From: Shimia haliotis
GTDB taxonomy: Bacteria; Pseudomonadota; Alphaproteobacteria; Rhodobacterales; Rhodobacteraceae
Reading direction: 5' to 3'
Assembly: GCF_900114415.1 (NCBI RefSeq)
Contig: NZ_FOSZ01000002.1
Coordinates: forward strand, 372,001 to 436,000
DNA: 64,000 nucleotides
Positions 33,888 to 42,896 of this stretch are shown piece by piece. The position numbers were made by a program, and so were the translations under genes. The notes below the pieces were generated by a model. That model saw only the letters and a program-made list of their open reading frames with translations. It had not been told where the DNA came from and searched no databases. How positions within the stretch are numbered: position 1 is the stretch's first letter; the number at the start of each line of letters is the position of its first letter.

Positions 33888-34742
33888 TTAACCCTGATCC
33901 CGACCGTGGCTGCGGTCATAGCCGTTCATTGCAGCAGGCTCCCACCCGTCAAGCACACCCGCTTTGGGCGCAAAGACTTCCACCAATAACGGAAAACACG
34001 CCGCCTCATCCGAACTATGCTCTGCGCTGCAATCCCCACCGGGACAGGCCGACAGCCCGCCCAACAGGTCAATCTCGGCAAAGAACTCCAGATAATCACC
34101 TGGGCGCACAGGGCTGGCTTTCATAAAATACTGCCCCGTGTCGCGTGTGAAACCGGTGCACATAAAAACGTTCAAAACGTCATGCACATGCGGCTCCGCC
34201 TCGTGCAGCGACATCCCTGTGTGATCCGCCAATGCGCGCGTCAGGTTGGAATGACAGCAATAGTGATATTGGTTATCATTCAAAAGGTTAGACGTATAGG
34301 GATCGCACCTCGTGCCAATCACGTCATGTACCGACCCGCCATATTCATCGATCCCGTACCAGCCCAACGTATCTGCCACGATCGTCGCCATCGGCCGCAA
34401 CGTCGGAAAGCTCGACCAAAGCCGCTCTCCGGTGGTCACATGGGTGCCATGCAATGCCCGCGTCTTGCCGGAATAGAACCGCTCCGACAGATCGTTCAGG
34501 TTCCAGAAATTCAAATCCCCGACCTGCGATCCTTCCACTGAGGAAATGCGCACGAAATGCCCTGCGGGCACCTCAAAACAACGCGCATCCCGTGCTGGCA
34601 CCAAGGTTTCCCCGACCTTTTCTGCCCCATCCCTCGCGGCCTGATACAGCGCCAAGGGCACCTCGGGCAAAGTTTCATTCGGATAGCAGATCACAGGCTT
34701 TACCGCTTGCCGTTCTCTGGCATCTTCAGGCGTTTTACACAT
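33888..34742 (-). CDS. DUF1989 (urea carboxylase-associated) family protein
   Basis: The 284-aa protein belongs to the DUF1989 family. It shows VPAGHFVRISSVEGSQVGDLNFWN near residue 60, RCDPYTSNLL, the Cys/His-rich YHYCCHSNLTRAL, and VLNVFMCTG, which look like metal ligands. Members are often encoded near urea carboxylase or amidase genes, and some may release amino groups, but the reaction is not established here. The next gene upstream on the same strand is an FAD-dependent dehydrogenase 22 bp away, suggesting a small operon. Confidence 0.8.
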   Translation of the reverse strand: MCKTPEDARERQAVKPVICYPNETLPEVPLALYQAARDGAEKVGETLVPARDARCFEVPAGHFVRISSVEGSQVGDLNFWNLNDLSERFYSGKTRALHGTHVTTGERLWSSFPTLRPMATIVADTLGWYGIDEYGGSVHDVIGTRCDPYTSNLLNDNQYHYCCHSNLTRALADHTGMSLHEAEPHVHDVLNVFMCTGFTRDTGQYFMKASPVRPGDYLEFFAEIDLLGGLSACPGGDCSAEHSSDEAACFPLLVEVFAPKAGVLDGWEPAAMNGYDRSHGRDQG

Positions 34743-34764
34743 CTGCTAACCTCTTGTTTTCAAA

Positions 34765-36405
34765 TCACACTGACCGCCCAACGGCGCGACCCGAGAAGAT
34801 ACAGCCGCCAAGGAAGGTGCCTTCAAGTGCGTTGTATCCATGGTAGCCGCCACCACCAAAGCCGGCAACTTCTCCGGCCGCAAACAGCCCCTCAAACGCA
34901 GTGCCGTCCGGACGCAAAACCTGCCCAGTCACATCCGTGTGCAAGCCGCCCAAGGACTTACGTGTCAGCACGTTCAAACGCACAGCGATCAACGGCCCGT
35001 TTTCACGATCCAAGATGCGATGCGGCTTGGCAGTGCGGATCAAGCGATCACCGCGATAATTACGAGCCCCGCGAATGGCGGTGATCTGGACGTCCTTGCT
35101 GAACTCGTTGTCTATCTGAGCATCGCGCATCTCGATTTGCGTGCGGATTTTCTCAATATCTACCGGCACTTGCGGTGTGATCTTGGTCATGCCCGAAACC
35201 AACTCTTCCAGACTGTCAGCGACCACAAAATCCTCACCATGCTCCTTGAACGCCTCCACCGGCGCAGGCGCACCTTTGTTCAGCATCCGCCGTTTCAGCA
35301 CCTCAGACCACTTGCCCGAAGTCAGGTCGGGGTTCTGCTCAGAGCCCGACAACGCAAACTCTTTCTCGATGATTTTTTGCGTCAGAATGAACCAGCTGTG
35401 CTCATGCCCCGTCGACAGAATGCGCTTGAGCGTGCCTAGGCTGTCAAAGCCTGGCAAATAAGGCGCTTCCATACGCTCTCCATTGGCGTCAAACCACATT
35501 GACGACGGCCCAGGCAGAATGCGAATGCCGTGGTTTGGCCAAATCGGATCCCAGTTCGCCAGCCCTTCGGTATAGTGCCACATTCGGTCGCCATTGATGA
35601 TGCCCGCACCCGCATTTTCTGCGACGCGCTGCATTTGCCCGTCCACATAATCCGGCACACCGGCAACCATGCGCTCGGGCGCCTTACCAAGCCGGTCCTC
35701 GGGCCAATACTGTCGCACCATATCGTGATCGCCGCCAATGCCGCCGGTGGTGATGACAACAGCCTCCGCGCGGTGCTCAAACGTGCCGATCACCTCGCGG
35801 CTGGTAGATTTACCGCGATCTGCACCATCGCTGGCCAGAACATCGCCCTGCACGCCTTTGACAATCCCGCCTTCAACGATCAAGCCGCTGACTTTGCGGC
35901 GAAATTCCATGGTAATCCGCCCCGCCGAAGCGTGGGCCCGCACCAAGCGTTCAAACGGTGCAACCACACCTGGGCCGGTGCCCCATGTGATGTGAAATCG
36001 CGGCACAGAATTGCCGTGCCCATGCGCCATCTCTCCGCCGCGTTCAGCCCAACCAACAATCGGAAACCACCGCATGCCGACCGACTTAAGCCACGGATGC
36101 ATCTCGCCTGCTGCAAACTCCAGATAGGCTTCCGCCACCTTGCGCGGATTGGCGTCCTCAGGCCTGTCAAACTGCGCCGACCCCATCCAGTCGCCAGACG
36201 CAAGCGCATGGCTATCCTTGATCCCCATCCGCCGCTGTTCCGGCGTGTCGATCATAAAAAGGCCGCCCAGCGACCAGAACGCCTGTCCACCAAGGCTCTG
36301 TTCGCCCTCCTGATCAAGCAGCAACACTTTGCGCCCCCGATCCGCCGCCTCATTGGCAGCCACCAGACCGGCCAAACCACCGCCCACAACAATCACGTCA
36401 AACAT
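34765..36405 (-). CDS. FAD-binding dehydrogenase (3-ketosteroid dehydrogenase/fumarate reductase flavoprotein family)
   Basis: The 546-aa flavoprotein starts with the FAD motif VIVVGGGLAGLVAANEAA (G-x-G-x-x-G) and has the C-terminal family signature GLFAAGEVAGFGGGGYHGYNALEGTFLGGCIFSGR. The middle contains RFHITWGTGPGVVAPFERLV and WHYTEGLANWDPIWPNHGIRI, typical of the KsdD-like FAD_binding_2 subgroup. The substrate is not readable from sequence; steroid oxidation should not be assumed. It heads an operon with the DUF1989 gene. The start directly precedes the FAD motif. Confidence 0.85.
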   Translation of the reverse strand: MFDVIVVGGGLAGLVAANEAADRGRKVLLLDQEGEQSLGGQAFWSLGGLFMIDTPEQRRMGIKDSHALASGDWMGSAQFDRPEDANPRKVAEAYLEFAAGEMHPWLKSVGMRWFPIVGWAERGGEMAHGHGNSVPRFHITWGTGPGVVAPFERLVRAHASAGRITMEFRRKVSGLIVEGGIVKGVQGDVLASDGADRGKSTSREVIGTFEHRAEAVVITTGGIGGDHDMVRQYWPEDRLGKAPERMVAGVPDYVDGQMQRVAENAGAGIINGDRMWHYTEGLANWDPIWPNHGIRILPGPSSMWFDANGERMEAPYLPGFDSLGTLKRILSTGHEHSWFILTQKIIEKEFALSGSEQNPDLTSGKWSEVLKRRMLNKGAPAPVEAFKEHGEDFVVADSLEELVSGMTKITPQVPVDIEKIRTQIEMRDAQIDNEFSKDVQITAIRGARNYRGDRLIRTAKPHRILDRENGPLIAVRLNVLTRKSLGGLHTDVTGQVLRPDGTAFEGLFAAGEVAGFGGGGYHGYNALEGTFLGGCIFSGRAVGRSV

Positions 36406-36514
36406 GACAAAGCCTCCCCGTTTCCAGAGAGGCTAGTCAAACAAACCGGATGCTCCAAGAGCAACCTCGCGTCAGGGCTTGGTGCTGCGCCGAAACGCGG
36501 CCCGCACGATCGCC

Positions 36515-36664
36515 TTAAGCGGCTTTAACATAGGCGTAGTATGCTTCCTGCGCCGAGGTGTCCACTTTGCGAAGCGGCTGGTTGTAATAGGCATAGGACT
36601 GCTCAAGCAATTCCAATGCACGGGCGGCGAAATCTTCGGTCTTGGCGTTATCTGAGGGCGACAT
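36515..36664 (-). CDS. 49-aa conserved-looking small protein
   Basis: A short gene with a good GGAG site seven bases before its ATG at 36664. The product (MSPSDNAKTEDFAARALELL, ending DTSAQEAYYAYVKAA) is probably helical, rich in Ala, Glu and Tyr, and has no membrane segment or Cys. Longer upstream frame residues are not protein-like. It lies between the FAD dehydrogenase and the sdh operon terminator on the same strand. I recognise no function. The clean ribosome site and amphipathic composition support that it is real. Confidence 0.65.
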   Translation of the reverse strand: MSPSDNAKTEDFAARALELLEQSYAYYNQPLRKVDTSAQEAYYAYVKAA

Positions 36665-36852
36665 GAACTGTTCTCCAAATCTACTGAGTCGTCCCCTCCC
36701 TGCTCGCCGATATAGGCCTGTGCTGCGGCGCAGAAAAGAGCCTGAGACGCAATGGCGGCATGCAAAATATGCAATGGCATACTTAGGCGCACAAATGGCG
36801 GGAATTCCCAAAAAGTCGAAACAAATTGACGACTTTTTCCCCCTGAAAAACC

Positions 36853-36880
36853 AAAAAGGCGGCCCGAACGGACCGCCTTC
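36853..36880 (-). terminator. Rho-independent terminator of the sdh operon
   Basis: On the minus strand AAGGCGGTCCG pairs with the facing half (GGCCGCCTT, one mismatch) around TTCG, followed by TTTGGTTTTT. It lies 25 bp after the sdhB stop. Confidence 0.85.
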
Positions 36881-36903
36881 ATACTGCTTTTTCTTCTGTC
36901 GGA

Positions 36904-37683
36904 TCAGACGTGGCGCTCGACCAGCATCTTTTTGATCTCGGAAATCGCTTTGGCCGGGTTCAGACCCTTCGGGCAGGTCTTGGCGCAGTTCATGATGGTG
37001 TGGCAGCGGTAGAGTTTGAACGGATCTTCCAGATCGTCCAGACGCTCACCGGTCGCCTCATCGCGGCTGTCGATGATCCAGCGGTACGCATGCAGCAGCG
37101 CGGCTGGCCCGAGGTATTTGTCGCCATTCCACCAGTAGCTCGGGCAAGAAGTCGAGCAGCTGGCGCACATCACACATTCATACAGACCATCAAGTTTCTT
37201 GCGGTCTTCAATCGACTGTTTCCACTCTTTTGCAGGGCGGTTGGTCTTGGTTTCCAGCCACGGCATGATCGACGCGTGCTGTGCATAGAAATGGGTCAGA
37301 TCAGGGATCAGGTCTTTCACAACCGGCATGTGCGGGAGCGGATAGATCTTCACGTCGCCTTTGACCTCATCAAGGCCATAGATGCAGGCCAGCGTGTTGA
37401 TCCCGTCGATGTTCATCGCGCAGGAGCCACAGATGCCTTCACGGCAGGAGCGGCGGAAGGTCAAAGTCGGATCGATCTCGTTCTTGATCTTGATCAGCGC
37501 GTCCAAAATCATCGGACCGCATTTGTCCATATCAAGGAAGTACGTATCAACGCTCGGGTTTTTGCCATCGTCCGGATTCCAGCGATAAATCTGGAATTTG
37601 CGCACGTTGGTTGCGCCTTCCGGCTTTGGCCAAGTTTTACCGGTGGTGATCCGGCTGTTCTTGGGGAGGGCAAATTCGACCAT
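36904..37683 (-). CDS. sdhB: Succinate dehydrogenase iron-sulfur subunit
   Basis: The 259-aa subunit carries electrons from FAD to quinone. All three cluster motifs are present: [15 protein letters not shown]...C for 2Fe-2[16 protein letters not shown] for 4Fe-4S, and [17 protein letters not shown] for 3Fe-4S. It is the last gene of the sdhCD-A-x-B operon, separated from sdhA by a sulfotransferase-like gene and a 54-bp gap, and followed by a terminator. Length is normal for alphaproteobacteria. Confidence 0.97.
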   Translation of the reverse strand: MVEFALPKNSRITTGKTWPKPEGATNVRKFQIYRWNPDDGKNPSVDTYFLDMDKCGPMILDALIKIKNEIDPTLTFRRSCREGICGSCAMNIDGINTLACIYGLDEVKGDVKIYPLPHMPVVKDLIPDLTHFYAQHASIMPWLETKTNRPAKEWKQSIEDRKKLDGLYECVMCASCSTSCPSYWWNGDKYLGPAALLHAYRWIIDSRDEATGERLDDLEDPFKLYRCHTIMNCAKTCPKGLNPAKAISEIKKMLVERHV

Positions 37684-37737
37684 GGTCTTTCCTTCCTATC
37701 CGTGGGTCAGCGCGCGACGCGCGTCCCTTCGTCCTTC

Positions 37738-38568
37738 TCAGGCCTTCCGATCCGTCCGATCAAAAAGCGATTGATTGTCTTTCACCAGCGCGGCGACCTT
37801 TTTTCGGGCCGGTTGGGCAAGGCCCAAACCATTGAGCTGGCGCATGAATTCCAAAGAACCCGCATTCAGGCTCTGATTGCTGCGTCCCGCGAGGGGCGCC
37901 AGCGTGTTGATCTCGTCATCTGTCAAACCAGCCAACTTCAAAAGTTGCTGACCGGGGCGTTCAGGCGTGGTTTCCTCCTCAAGAGCAAAAACACTCAGGC
38001 GGTCCTTGCCAACCACATCTGCGATCTCTTGCGCCACCGCAGACCAGTCACGCGCTTCCGCCACCTCGGCCTCAAACTGCGCCTTGGTGCCTGCGTAACT
38101 ATCCGACTTAACTGCCTGATTATACACGCTCTTCAGCCAGCCATCGCGCTCACGCGTATAAAACACGTAGTCGGGCTTAAACGGCGCCAATTCGGCCTCA
38201 ATCAGTCCCATGATCTCACCCGCCCGAGGATAAAGCGCCCGCACATCGCGCCGCCCCATCATCGCTCCGATGATGTTCTCATGGCTGATGATGCAAACGC
38301 GTTCATCCCCTTCAAGCTCGGCTCGCACCTGCCCCAGCAAATTCACCAGCGACGTCTTATGCGCCGCAGGCTTCAAGCTATACATGGCACAGGTTTTGCC
38401 CAACTCGCGGGTCAGAGAGCCCTTGGTTGGCACACGGATATCCACCCGCCCCGCAAGCGCTTCCTGATTGAGTTTCAGGAAGCGATGCAATGAGGTCGAA
38501 CCGGTTTTCTGGGCACCGATATGAACGATGACCCGCCGGTTGGCCGATATGTCGCGCGCCGCGCTCAA
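37738..38568 (-). CDS. Sulfotransferase-like P-loop protein inside the sdh operon
   Basis: The 276-aa product begins with VIVHIGAQKTGSTSLHRFL, the 5'-phosphosulfate-binding loop of PAPS-dependent sulfotransferases. The central RERDGWLKSVYNQAVKSDSYA matches the 3'-phosphate-binding region (R-x7-S). The acceptor is not predictable; related bacterial genes act on carbohydrates, lipids or surface polymers. It lies 9 bp after sdhA and 54 bp before sdhB on the same strand, so it must be co-transcribed with succinate dehydrogenase, which is unusual and suggests either insertion or an unknown link. No membrane segment or signal peptide is visible. Confidence 0.75.
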   Translation of the reverse strand: MSAARDISANRRVIVHIGAQKTGSTSLHRFLKLNQEALAGRVDIRVPTKGSLTRELGKTCAMYSLKPAAHKTSLVNLLGQVRAELEGDERVCIISHENIIGAMMGRRDVRALYPRAGEIMGLIEAELAPFKPDYVFYTRERDGWLKSVYNQAVKSDSYAGTKAQFEAEVAEARDWSAVAQEIADVVGKDRLSVFALEEETTPERPGQQLLKLAGLTDDEINTLAPLAGRSNQSLNAGSLEFMRQLNGLGLAQPARKKVAALVKDNQSLFDRTDRKA

Positions 38569-38577
38569 GAGCCAGCC

Positions 38578-40383
38578 TTAGAACGTCCGCGCCTTGGGCG
38601 CGATCTTCTTGAGGCTGATGCCGCCTTCGTCTTCATTGGTCAGCGGGTCGGTGATCACTGGGCGATAGCTTAGGTCCACCTTTTTGCCGTCAATGCGGCT
38701 GACGGTGTGCACACGCCAGTTCTTGTCATCACGCTCGGAATAATCCTCATGCGCATGTGCGCCGCGGCTTTCCTTGCGGGCTTCAGCACCATGGATTGTC
38801 GCCAAAGCGTTTGGCATCAGGTTGGTCAGTTCCAGCGTTTCCATCAGGTCGCTGTTCCAGACAAGCGAGGTGTCGGTGACGTGCAGGTCGTCCATCTTGG
38901 CTGCAATCGCCGTCATCTTCTCGACACCTTCTTTCAGCGTCTTGTCGGTGCGGAACACCGCGGCGTCAGCCTGCATCGTGTGCTGCATCTCAAGACGCAG
39001 TTCAGCCGTCGGCACGCCGCCTTTAGCATTGCGCAGGTTGTCGAAACGATCAAACGCCGCATCCACAGACGCTTGGTTCAGCACAGGGTTGGGCGCGTCC
39101 GCATCCACCACCTTGCCTGCGCGGATCGCAGAGGCACGGCCAAAGACCACGAGGTCGATCAACGAGTTGGAACCCAGGCGGTTGGCACCGTGCACAGAGG
39201 CACAGCCCGCTTCACCCACGGCCATCAGGCCTGGCACAACACCGGTCGGGTTGTCTTCTGTCGGGTTGAGAACCTCACCCCAATAGTTGGTCGGGATACC
39301 GCCCATATTATAGTGAACGGTCGGCAGAACCGGGATCGGCTCCTTGGTCACGTCCACGCCCGCAAACACCCGTGCGCTTTCCGAGATCCCCGGCAGACGC
39401 TCGGCCAGCGCTTCGGCCGGCAAGTGGTTGAGGTTCAGGTAAATGTGGTCGCCATTGTCGCCCACACCACGACCTTCGCGAATTTCCATAGTCATGGAGC
39501 GCGACACGTAATCGCGCGGTGCGAGGTCTTTGTACTGGGGCGCATAACGCTCCATGAAACGCTCGCCTTCGGAGTTGGTCAGATAACCACCCTCACCACG
39601 CGCGCCTTCGGTGATCAGACAGCCGGAGCCATAGATACCGGTCGGGTGAAACTGTACGAATTCCATATCCTGCATCGGCAGGCCCGCGCGTGCCACCATA
39701 CCGCCACCGTCACCGGTGCAGGTGTGTGCGGAGGTCGCAGAGAAGTAGGCACGGCCATAACCGCCTGTGGCCAACACCACCATTTTGGCGTTGAAGATGT
39801 GCATGGTGCCGTCGTCAAGCTTCCAGCAGACCACCCCCTGACACTGCCCGTCCTCGGACATGATCAGGTCGATCGCGAAATACTCGATGTAGAATTCAGC
39901 GTTGTTCTTGACCGACTGGCCATACAACGTGTGCAAGATCGCGTGACCGGTCCGGTCCGCCGCTGCACAGGTCCGCTGCACGGCGGGGCCTTCGCCGTAT
40001 TCAGTCGTGTGCCCACCAAACGGACGTTGATAGATCTTGCCTTCTTCGGTACGCGAGAACGGCACGCCATAGTGCTCCAGCTCGTAAACCGCCTTGGGCG
40101 CTTCGCGGGCGAGGTATTCCATAGCATCCGTATCACCCAGCCAATCAGAGCCTTTGACGGTGTCATACATATGCCACTGCCAGCTGTCGGGCCCCATGTT
40201 GCCAAGCGAGGCAGCAATGCCGCCCTGTGCCGCAACCGTGTGGGAGCGGGTCGGGAAAACCTTGGTCACGCATGCTGTGCGCAGACCCTGTTCTGCCATA
40301 CCCAAAGTGGCGCGCAGACCGGCGCCACCGGCACCCACCACGACCACGTCGTATTCGTGTGTTTCGTATTCGTAAGCAGCCAT
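38578..40383 (-). CDS. sdhA: Succinate dehydrogenase flavoprotein subunit
   Basis: The 601-aa catalytic subunit oxidises succinate to fumarate. The FAD-binding [21 protein letters not shown] lies near the N-terminus, the covalent FAD ligand His48 is in [10 protein letters not shown], and the active-site segments [23 protein letters not shown] and the C-terminal [11 protein letters not shown] are intact. It follows sdhD by 11 bp and is followed by the sulfotransferase-like gene, then sdhB. Confidence 0.98.
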   Translation of the reverse strand: MAAYEYETHEYDVVVVGAGGAGLRATLGMAEQGLRTACVTKVFPTRSHTVAAQGGIAASLGNMGPDSWQWHMYDTVKGSDWLGDTDAMEYLAREAPKAVYELEHYGVPFSRTEEGKIYQRPFGGHTTEYGEGPAVQRTCAAADRTGHAILHTLYGQSVKNNAEFYIEYFAIDLIMSEDGQCQGVVCWKLDDGTMHIFNAKMVVLATGGYGRAYFSATSAHTCTGDGGGMVARAGLPMQDMEFVQFHPTGIYGSGCLITEGARGEGGYLTNSEGERFMERYAPQYKDLAPRDYVSRSMTMEIREGRGVGDNGDHIYLNLNHLPAEALAERLPGISESARVFAGVDVTKEPIPVLPTVHYNMGGIPTNYWGEVLNPTEDNPTGVVPGLMAVGEAGCASVHGANRLGSNSLIDLVVFGRASAIRAGKVVDADAPNPVLNQASVDAAFDRFDNLRNAKGGVPTAELRLEMQHTMQADAAVFRTDKTLKEGVEKMTAIAAKMDDLHVTDTSLVWNSDLMETLELTNLMPNALATIHGAEARKESRGAHAHEDYSERDDKNWRVHTVSRIDGKKVDLSYRPVITDPLTNEDEGGISLKKIAPKARTF

Positions 40384-40394
40384 GTCTCAGATCC

Positions 40395-40766
40395 TCAAAG
40401 CGCGATTTTCGCCAGCGCGAACAGGCCGGCCGCTGTCAGGCCGTAGGTCATTGTGATCACCAGGATGATCAGGACTTTCTTGGTCGATTTGCGGGTGTAG
40501 TCCTCGATCATCATCTGCGCGCCCTTGCGAAAGTGCGCGAGGCCAAAGACCAGCACCAGCGCCGACAGGATCGCTGGGAACGGACGGCTCAACGAAGCAA
40601 TCACCTGTTCATGCGGCGCGCCAAGAAGCGAGCCGAACATGTAAATGAAGGCCGGCACGATGAACGCCAGCCCAACGGCACTGACTTGCATATACCAGTG
40701 ATGCTCTGTGCCGGCGTGGGCAGAGCCACGGCCTTCGGCACGTTTGCGGTCGGTCAGAAAACGCAT
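40395..40766 (-). CDS. sdhD: Succinate dehydrogenase membrane anchor subunit D
   Basis: The 123-aa protein has three membrane helices and the helix 1 segment EHHWYMQVSAVGLAFIVPAFIYMFG followed by HEQVIASLSRPFPAI. The His in the second helix region (GLAHFRKGAQMMIEDY) is the likely haem b ligand, and the DY end of that segment is conserved at the quinone site. It works with SdhC to anchor SdhAB and reduce ubiquinone. It is 11 bp from both sdhC and sdhA. Confidence 0.9.
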   Translation of the reverse strand: MRFLTDRKRAEGRGSAHAGTEHHWYMQVSAVGLAFIVPAFIYMFGSLLGAPHEQVIASLSRPFPAILSALVLVFGLAHFRKGAQMMIEDYTRKSTKKVLIILVITMTYGLTAAGLFALAKIAL

Positions 40767-40777
40767 GATAGGCCTCC

Positions 40778-41161
40778 TCAGACGATAATGATTGTCAGAA
40801 CGGTCAAAACGACCGAACCGATGATGCAGGCCCAGCCGAGCTTTTCGGCGGTGGGAATATCAAGTCCCTTGCCCGCATCAAAGATCAGGTGACGCAGTCC
40901 GGCAAGGTAGTGATACCAAAGGCCCAGCGCCGAGAGAGCAAAGAAGACATCGCCCACGAGGCTCGTGGCAAAACCATTGGCCACAGCGAAATGCTCCGGC
41001 CCGGCCGCAGCGGCCAGAAGCCACCAGACGATAACAAAAGTCGTGACGATCATCGCATTGCCCGTGATCCGCGTCAGGATCGACGTCATCGACGTCAGCT
41101 GTGGGCGATAGATTGTCAGGTGAGGTGAAAGCGGGCGTTCGACCCTTTTCGCGTCAGCCAT
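40778..41161 (-). CDS. sdhC: Succinate dehydrogenase cytochrome b556 subunit
   Basis: A 127-aa three-helix subunit with the family signature RPLSPHLTIYRPQLTSMTSILTRITG near the N-terminus and the haem ligand His in WYHYLAGLRHLIFD. It is the first gene of the operon. The ATG at 41161 has GGAAAGGA upstream; a longer upstream frame adds 31 residues that are not family-like. Upstream lie the paired TGTGATCACA sites at 41275-41308. Confidence 0.93.
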   Translation of the reverse strand: MADAKRVERPLSPHLTIYRPQLTSMTSILTRITGNAMIVTTFVIVWWLLAAAAGPEHFAVANGFATSLVGDVFFALSALGLWYHYLAGLRHLIFDAGKGLDIPTAEKLGWACIIGSVVLTVLTIIIV

Positions 41162-41274
41162 GTTGAATCCTTTCCGGTTCCCTTGCCACTTTACTAACGT
41201 TTTTTCGCGGCCTGTCACGTTGCGGGCCAGCAAAAAGCCGCGCTTTTTTGGCACAGTTTGCGCTTATTTGGAGC

Positions 41275-41308
41275 TTTGTGATCACACCCAATAAATCGTG
41301 ATCACAAA
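41275..41308 (-). promoter_or_regulatory. Paired TGTGATCACA palindromes upstream of sdhCDAB
   Basis: TTTGTGATCACA (41275-41286) and CGTGATCACAAA (41297-41308) are arranged with centres 20 bp apart. They lie 115-147 bp upstream of the sdhC start. The same pair, 21 bp apart, precedes sucC. The core fits a dimeric GT-N4-AC site, as used by GntR-type regulators. Confidence 0.7.
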
Positions 41309-41338
41309 TTTCAAACCTTATAAATTCAGTCAGAATTC

Positions 41339-41350
41339 AATTGCGCAATT
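41339..41350. promoter_or_regulatory. AATTGCGCAATT palindrome upstream of sdhC
   Basis: A perfect 12-bp palindrome 180 bp upstream of the sdhC start and 75 bp after the DUF1194 stop. Protein binding is possible but unproven. Confidence 0.3.
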
Positions 41351-41373
41351 CCTGTGCATTTCCAGAGAGAATA

Positions 41374-41394
41374 TCCCGAATCCGACGTTCGGGA
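41374..41394 (-). terminator. Possible weak terminator of the DUF1194 gene
   Basis: TCCCGAA pairs with TTCGGGA across a 7-nt loop 30 bp after the DUF1194 stop. There is no T-run on the minus strand, so this is tentative. Confidence 0.4.
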
Positions 41395-41424
41395 AACTGT
41401 TTGCGCTCACATCATCCGAGGAAT

Positions 41425-42090
41425 TTATGGCGATCCCGCAAACTGCTCGGCCACTTCGCGGATCAACTTTTGCCGAATGCGCGCCGGATAGTCCTCAAAT
41501 CCGTTTGCGGTGACGACAAAGGCGCCCGCTCCCGTGATCACATTCTCCCAGAAATACCCTGTCAGGTCGGCCTCATCGGTTTCGATCACCAATGCGTTGA
41601 CCGTCACCCCCATTGCCGCCAAACGCCCCCGCCCTTCTGCCGGCGCAATGCCCTCATTGGAAATCCCGTCGCCCGACACATCCACAACCTGACGACGGCA
41701 CTCAGGCGCTTTTTCCATAAGATCCGCGCCACGCCAAAGCGCGTCGCCGATCGCCGTAGAATACTTGGACCACGCCCGTGGCATGGCCTCGACCGCCAGC
41801 GCCAAGGCTTCTGCGTCTTGCGCATTGCGCACCCGCGCCCAAGGCACCGACACCTGCTGTCGCCGCGTACCGGTCCATTGCATCAACGCAACCGCAGCTT
41901 CGGCCTTGATCAGCGCCTCAACAACAACCCCGTCCCGTAATCCCGTGGCCAGGCCATCCATCTGAATGCGATATTCCTGCGGATCAATGCTTCCAGAGAC
42001 ATCCACCGCCAACAACAGCGCAATGTCGCATGCCGCAACGGGGGAGGCCGCCAAAGCGACAGAGAAGGATGCCAGACGCAACATAGGCAC
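41425..42090 (-). CDS. DUF1194 family von Willebrand factor A-like secreted protein
   Basis: The 221-aa protein has a signal peptide (MLRLASFSVALAASPVAA) and a VWA fold with the metal-site motif DVSGSI (MIDAS D-x-S-x-S) directly after the first strand, and the later VVDVSGDGISNEG. It matches DUF1194, a conserved alphaproteobacterial family of unknown role. The start could be the ATG at 42090 or the one two codons later; both leave the signal peptide intact. It lies between the DUF4344 gene and the sdh promoter on the same strand. Confidence 0.82.
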   Translation of the reverse strand: MPMLRLASFSVALAASPVAACDIALLLAVDVSGSIDPQEYRIQMDGLATGLRDGVVVEALIKAEAAVALMQWTGTRRQQVSVPWARVRNAQDAEALALAVEAMPRAWSKYSTAIGDALWRGADLMEKAPECRRQVVDVSGDGISNEGIAPAEGRGRLAAMGVTVNALVIETDEADLTGYFWENVITGAGAFVVTANGFEDYPARIRQKLIREVAEQFAGSP

Positions 42091-42136
42091 AGCCTACAAC
42101 GCTAGCCCGCGTCGCAAAATCACCTTGTCGTGTGGC

Positions 42137-42889
42137 TTAAAACTCCGGTGCCATCTCCACCAATGCGTCGGCAAATTCTGTGCACATCACGATTTCCCGT
42201 GCGGCGGGATCATAAAACGCGTTGGCCTCGTCACACTCCAGAACCGAGACAAACAAATTCTGCGGCAGGCGGAACTCCTCATTCAGCGCCTGAACCTCTG
42301 CCTCAACGATCTCGGCGGTCAACGCGCCACCATCCGTGTTCACCTCCACCTCGCCCATGCGGATGGTGGTCCCACCTTTGGCGGACACGATCTCGTCCAT
42401 CGCCGCGCCCCAACTGGCGGCGGCCTGATCATACTCATCGGGGCAATAGTCGGCTCGCTCCTCCGGCAGACCAAGCTCAAGCGCCACATCTTCGCGTGCA
42501 TCGGGATTGGCCCCGTAGAAAATGCACACCGTATTGTAGTAGCGCTGCAAATCCGGCCCGTGCACATCCCAGAAGGCAATTTCCGCGGTGGCCTCAGCCT
42601 CGCCCAGAAATCCAAAAGCGGCGTCGTAAGCGATCTGAACCGCCGCGTCCTCCTCATAGAAAGCATCTATCAGGAAAATCGACAACACATCCGCCGCATC
42701 CTCTTCCTGCCCGAAAATCGGCAGATCGAGGACATCGATCAAAGCATGCCCTAACTCGTGATAGAAAATCCCGAGCAGGTTGCTTTCGACATATGACAGA
42801 GTCGCTTCGTCTGTGCGGTCAAAATTCACTTCGGCCTGCACTGGGCAGGCCAAAGCAAGAGAGGCGGCAAAAAGGCATGATTTCAGCAT
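42137..42889 (-). CDS. DUF4344 family putative metallopeptidase, secreted
   Basis: The 250-aa product has a signal peptide (MLKSCLFAASLALACPVQA) and the zincin motif FYHELGHALID (H-E-x-x-H) near residue 45. It matches the DUF4344 family of presumed metallopeptidases. Several Cys (VCIFYG, YCPDEY, LECDEAN, VMCTEF) may form disulfides in the periplasm. The start at 42889 was chosen for the signal peptide; the upstream frame overlaps the mch gene. It lies 7 bp downstream of mch, so it is probably the last gene of the mcl2-nnrU-DUF1737-mch run. Substrate unknown. Confidence 0.78.
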   Translation of the reverse strand: MLKSCLFAASLALACPVQAEVNFDRTDEATLSYVESNLLGIFYHELGHALIDVLDLPIFGQEEDAADVLSIFLIDAFYEEDAAVQIAYDAAFGFLGEAEATAEIAFWDVHGPDLQRYYNTVCIFYGANPDAREDVALELGLPEERADYCPDEYDQAAASWGAAMDEIVSAKGGTTIRMGEVEVNTDGGALTAEIVEAEVQALNEEFRLPQNLFVSVLECDEANAFYDPAAREIVMCTEFADALVEMAPEF

Positions 42890-42896
42890 GCCGGTA

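Noticed and set aside
36910-38493. 527-codon plus-strand frame over sdhB and the sulfotransferase-like gene
   Set aside because: Antisense shadow; no family features.
38707-40446. 579-codon plus-strand frame over sdhA and sdhD
   Set aside because: Antisense shadow; composition rich in His, Arg and Val with no recognisable protein features.
41275-41308. CRP/FNR sites upstream of sdh
   Set aside because: The palindrome has no spacer between TGTGA and TCACA, unlike CRP sites, and does not match the FNR consensus TTGAT-N4-ATCAA.
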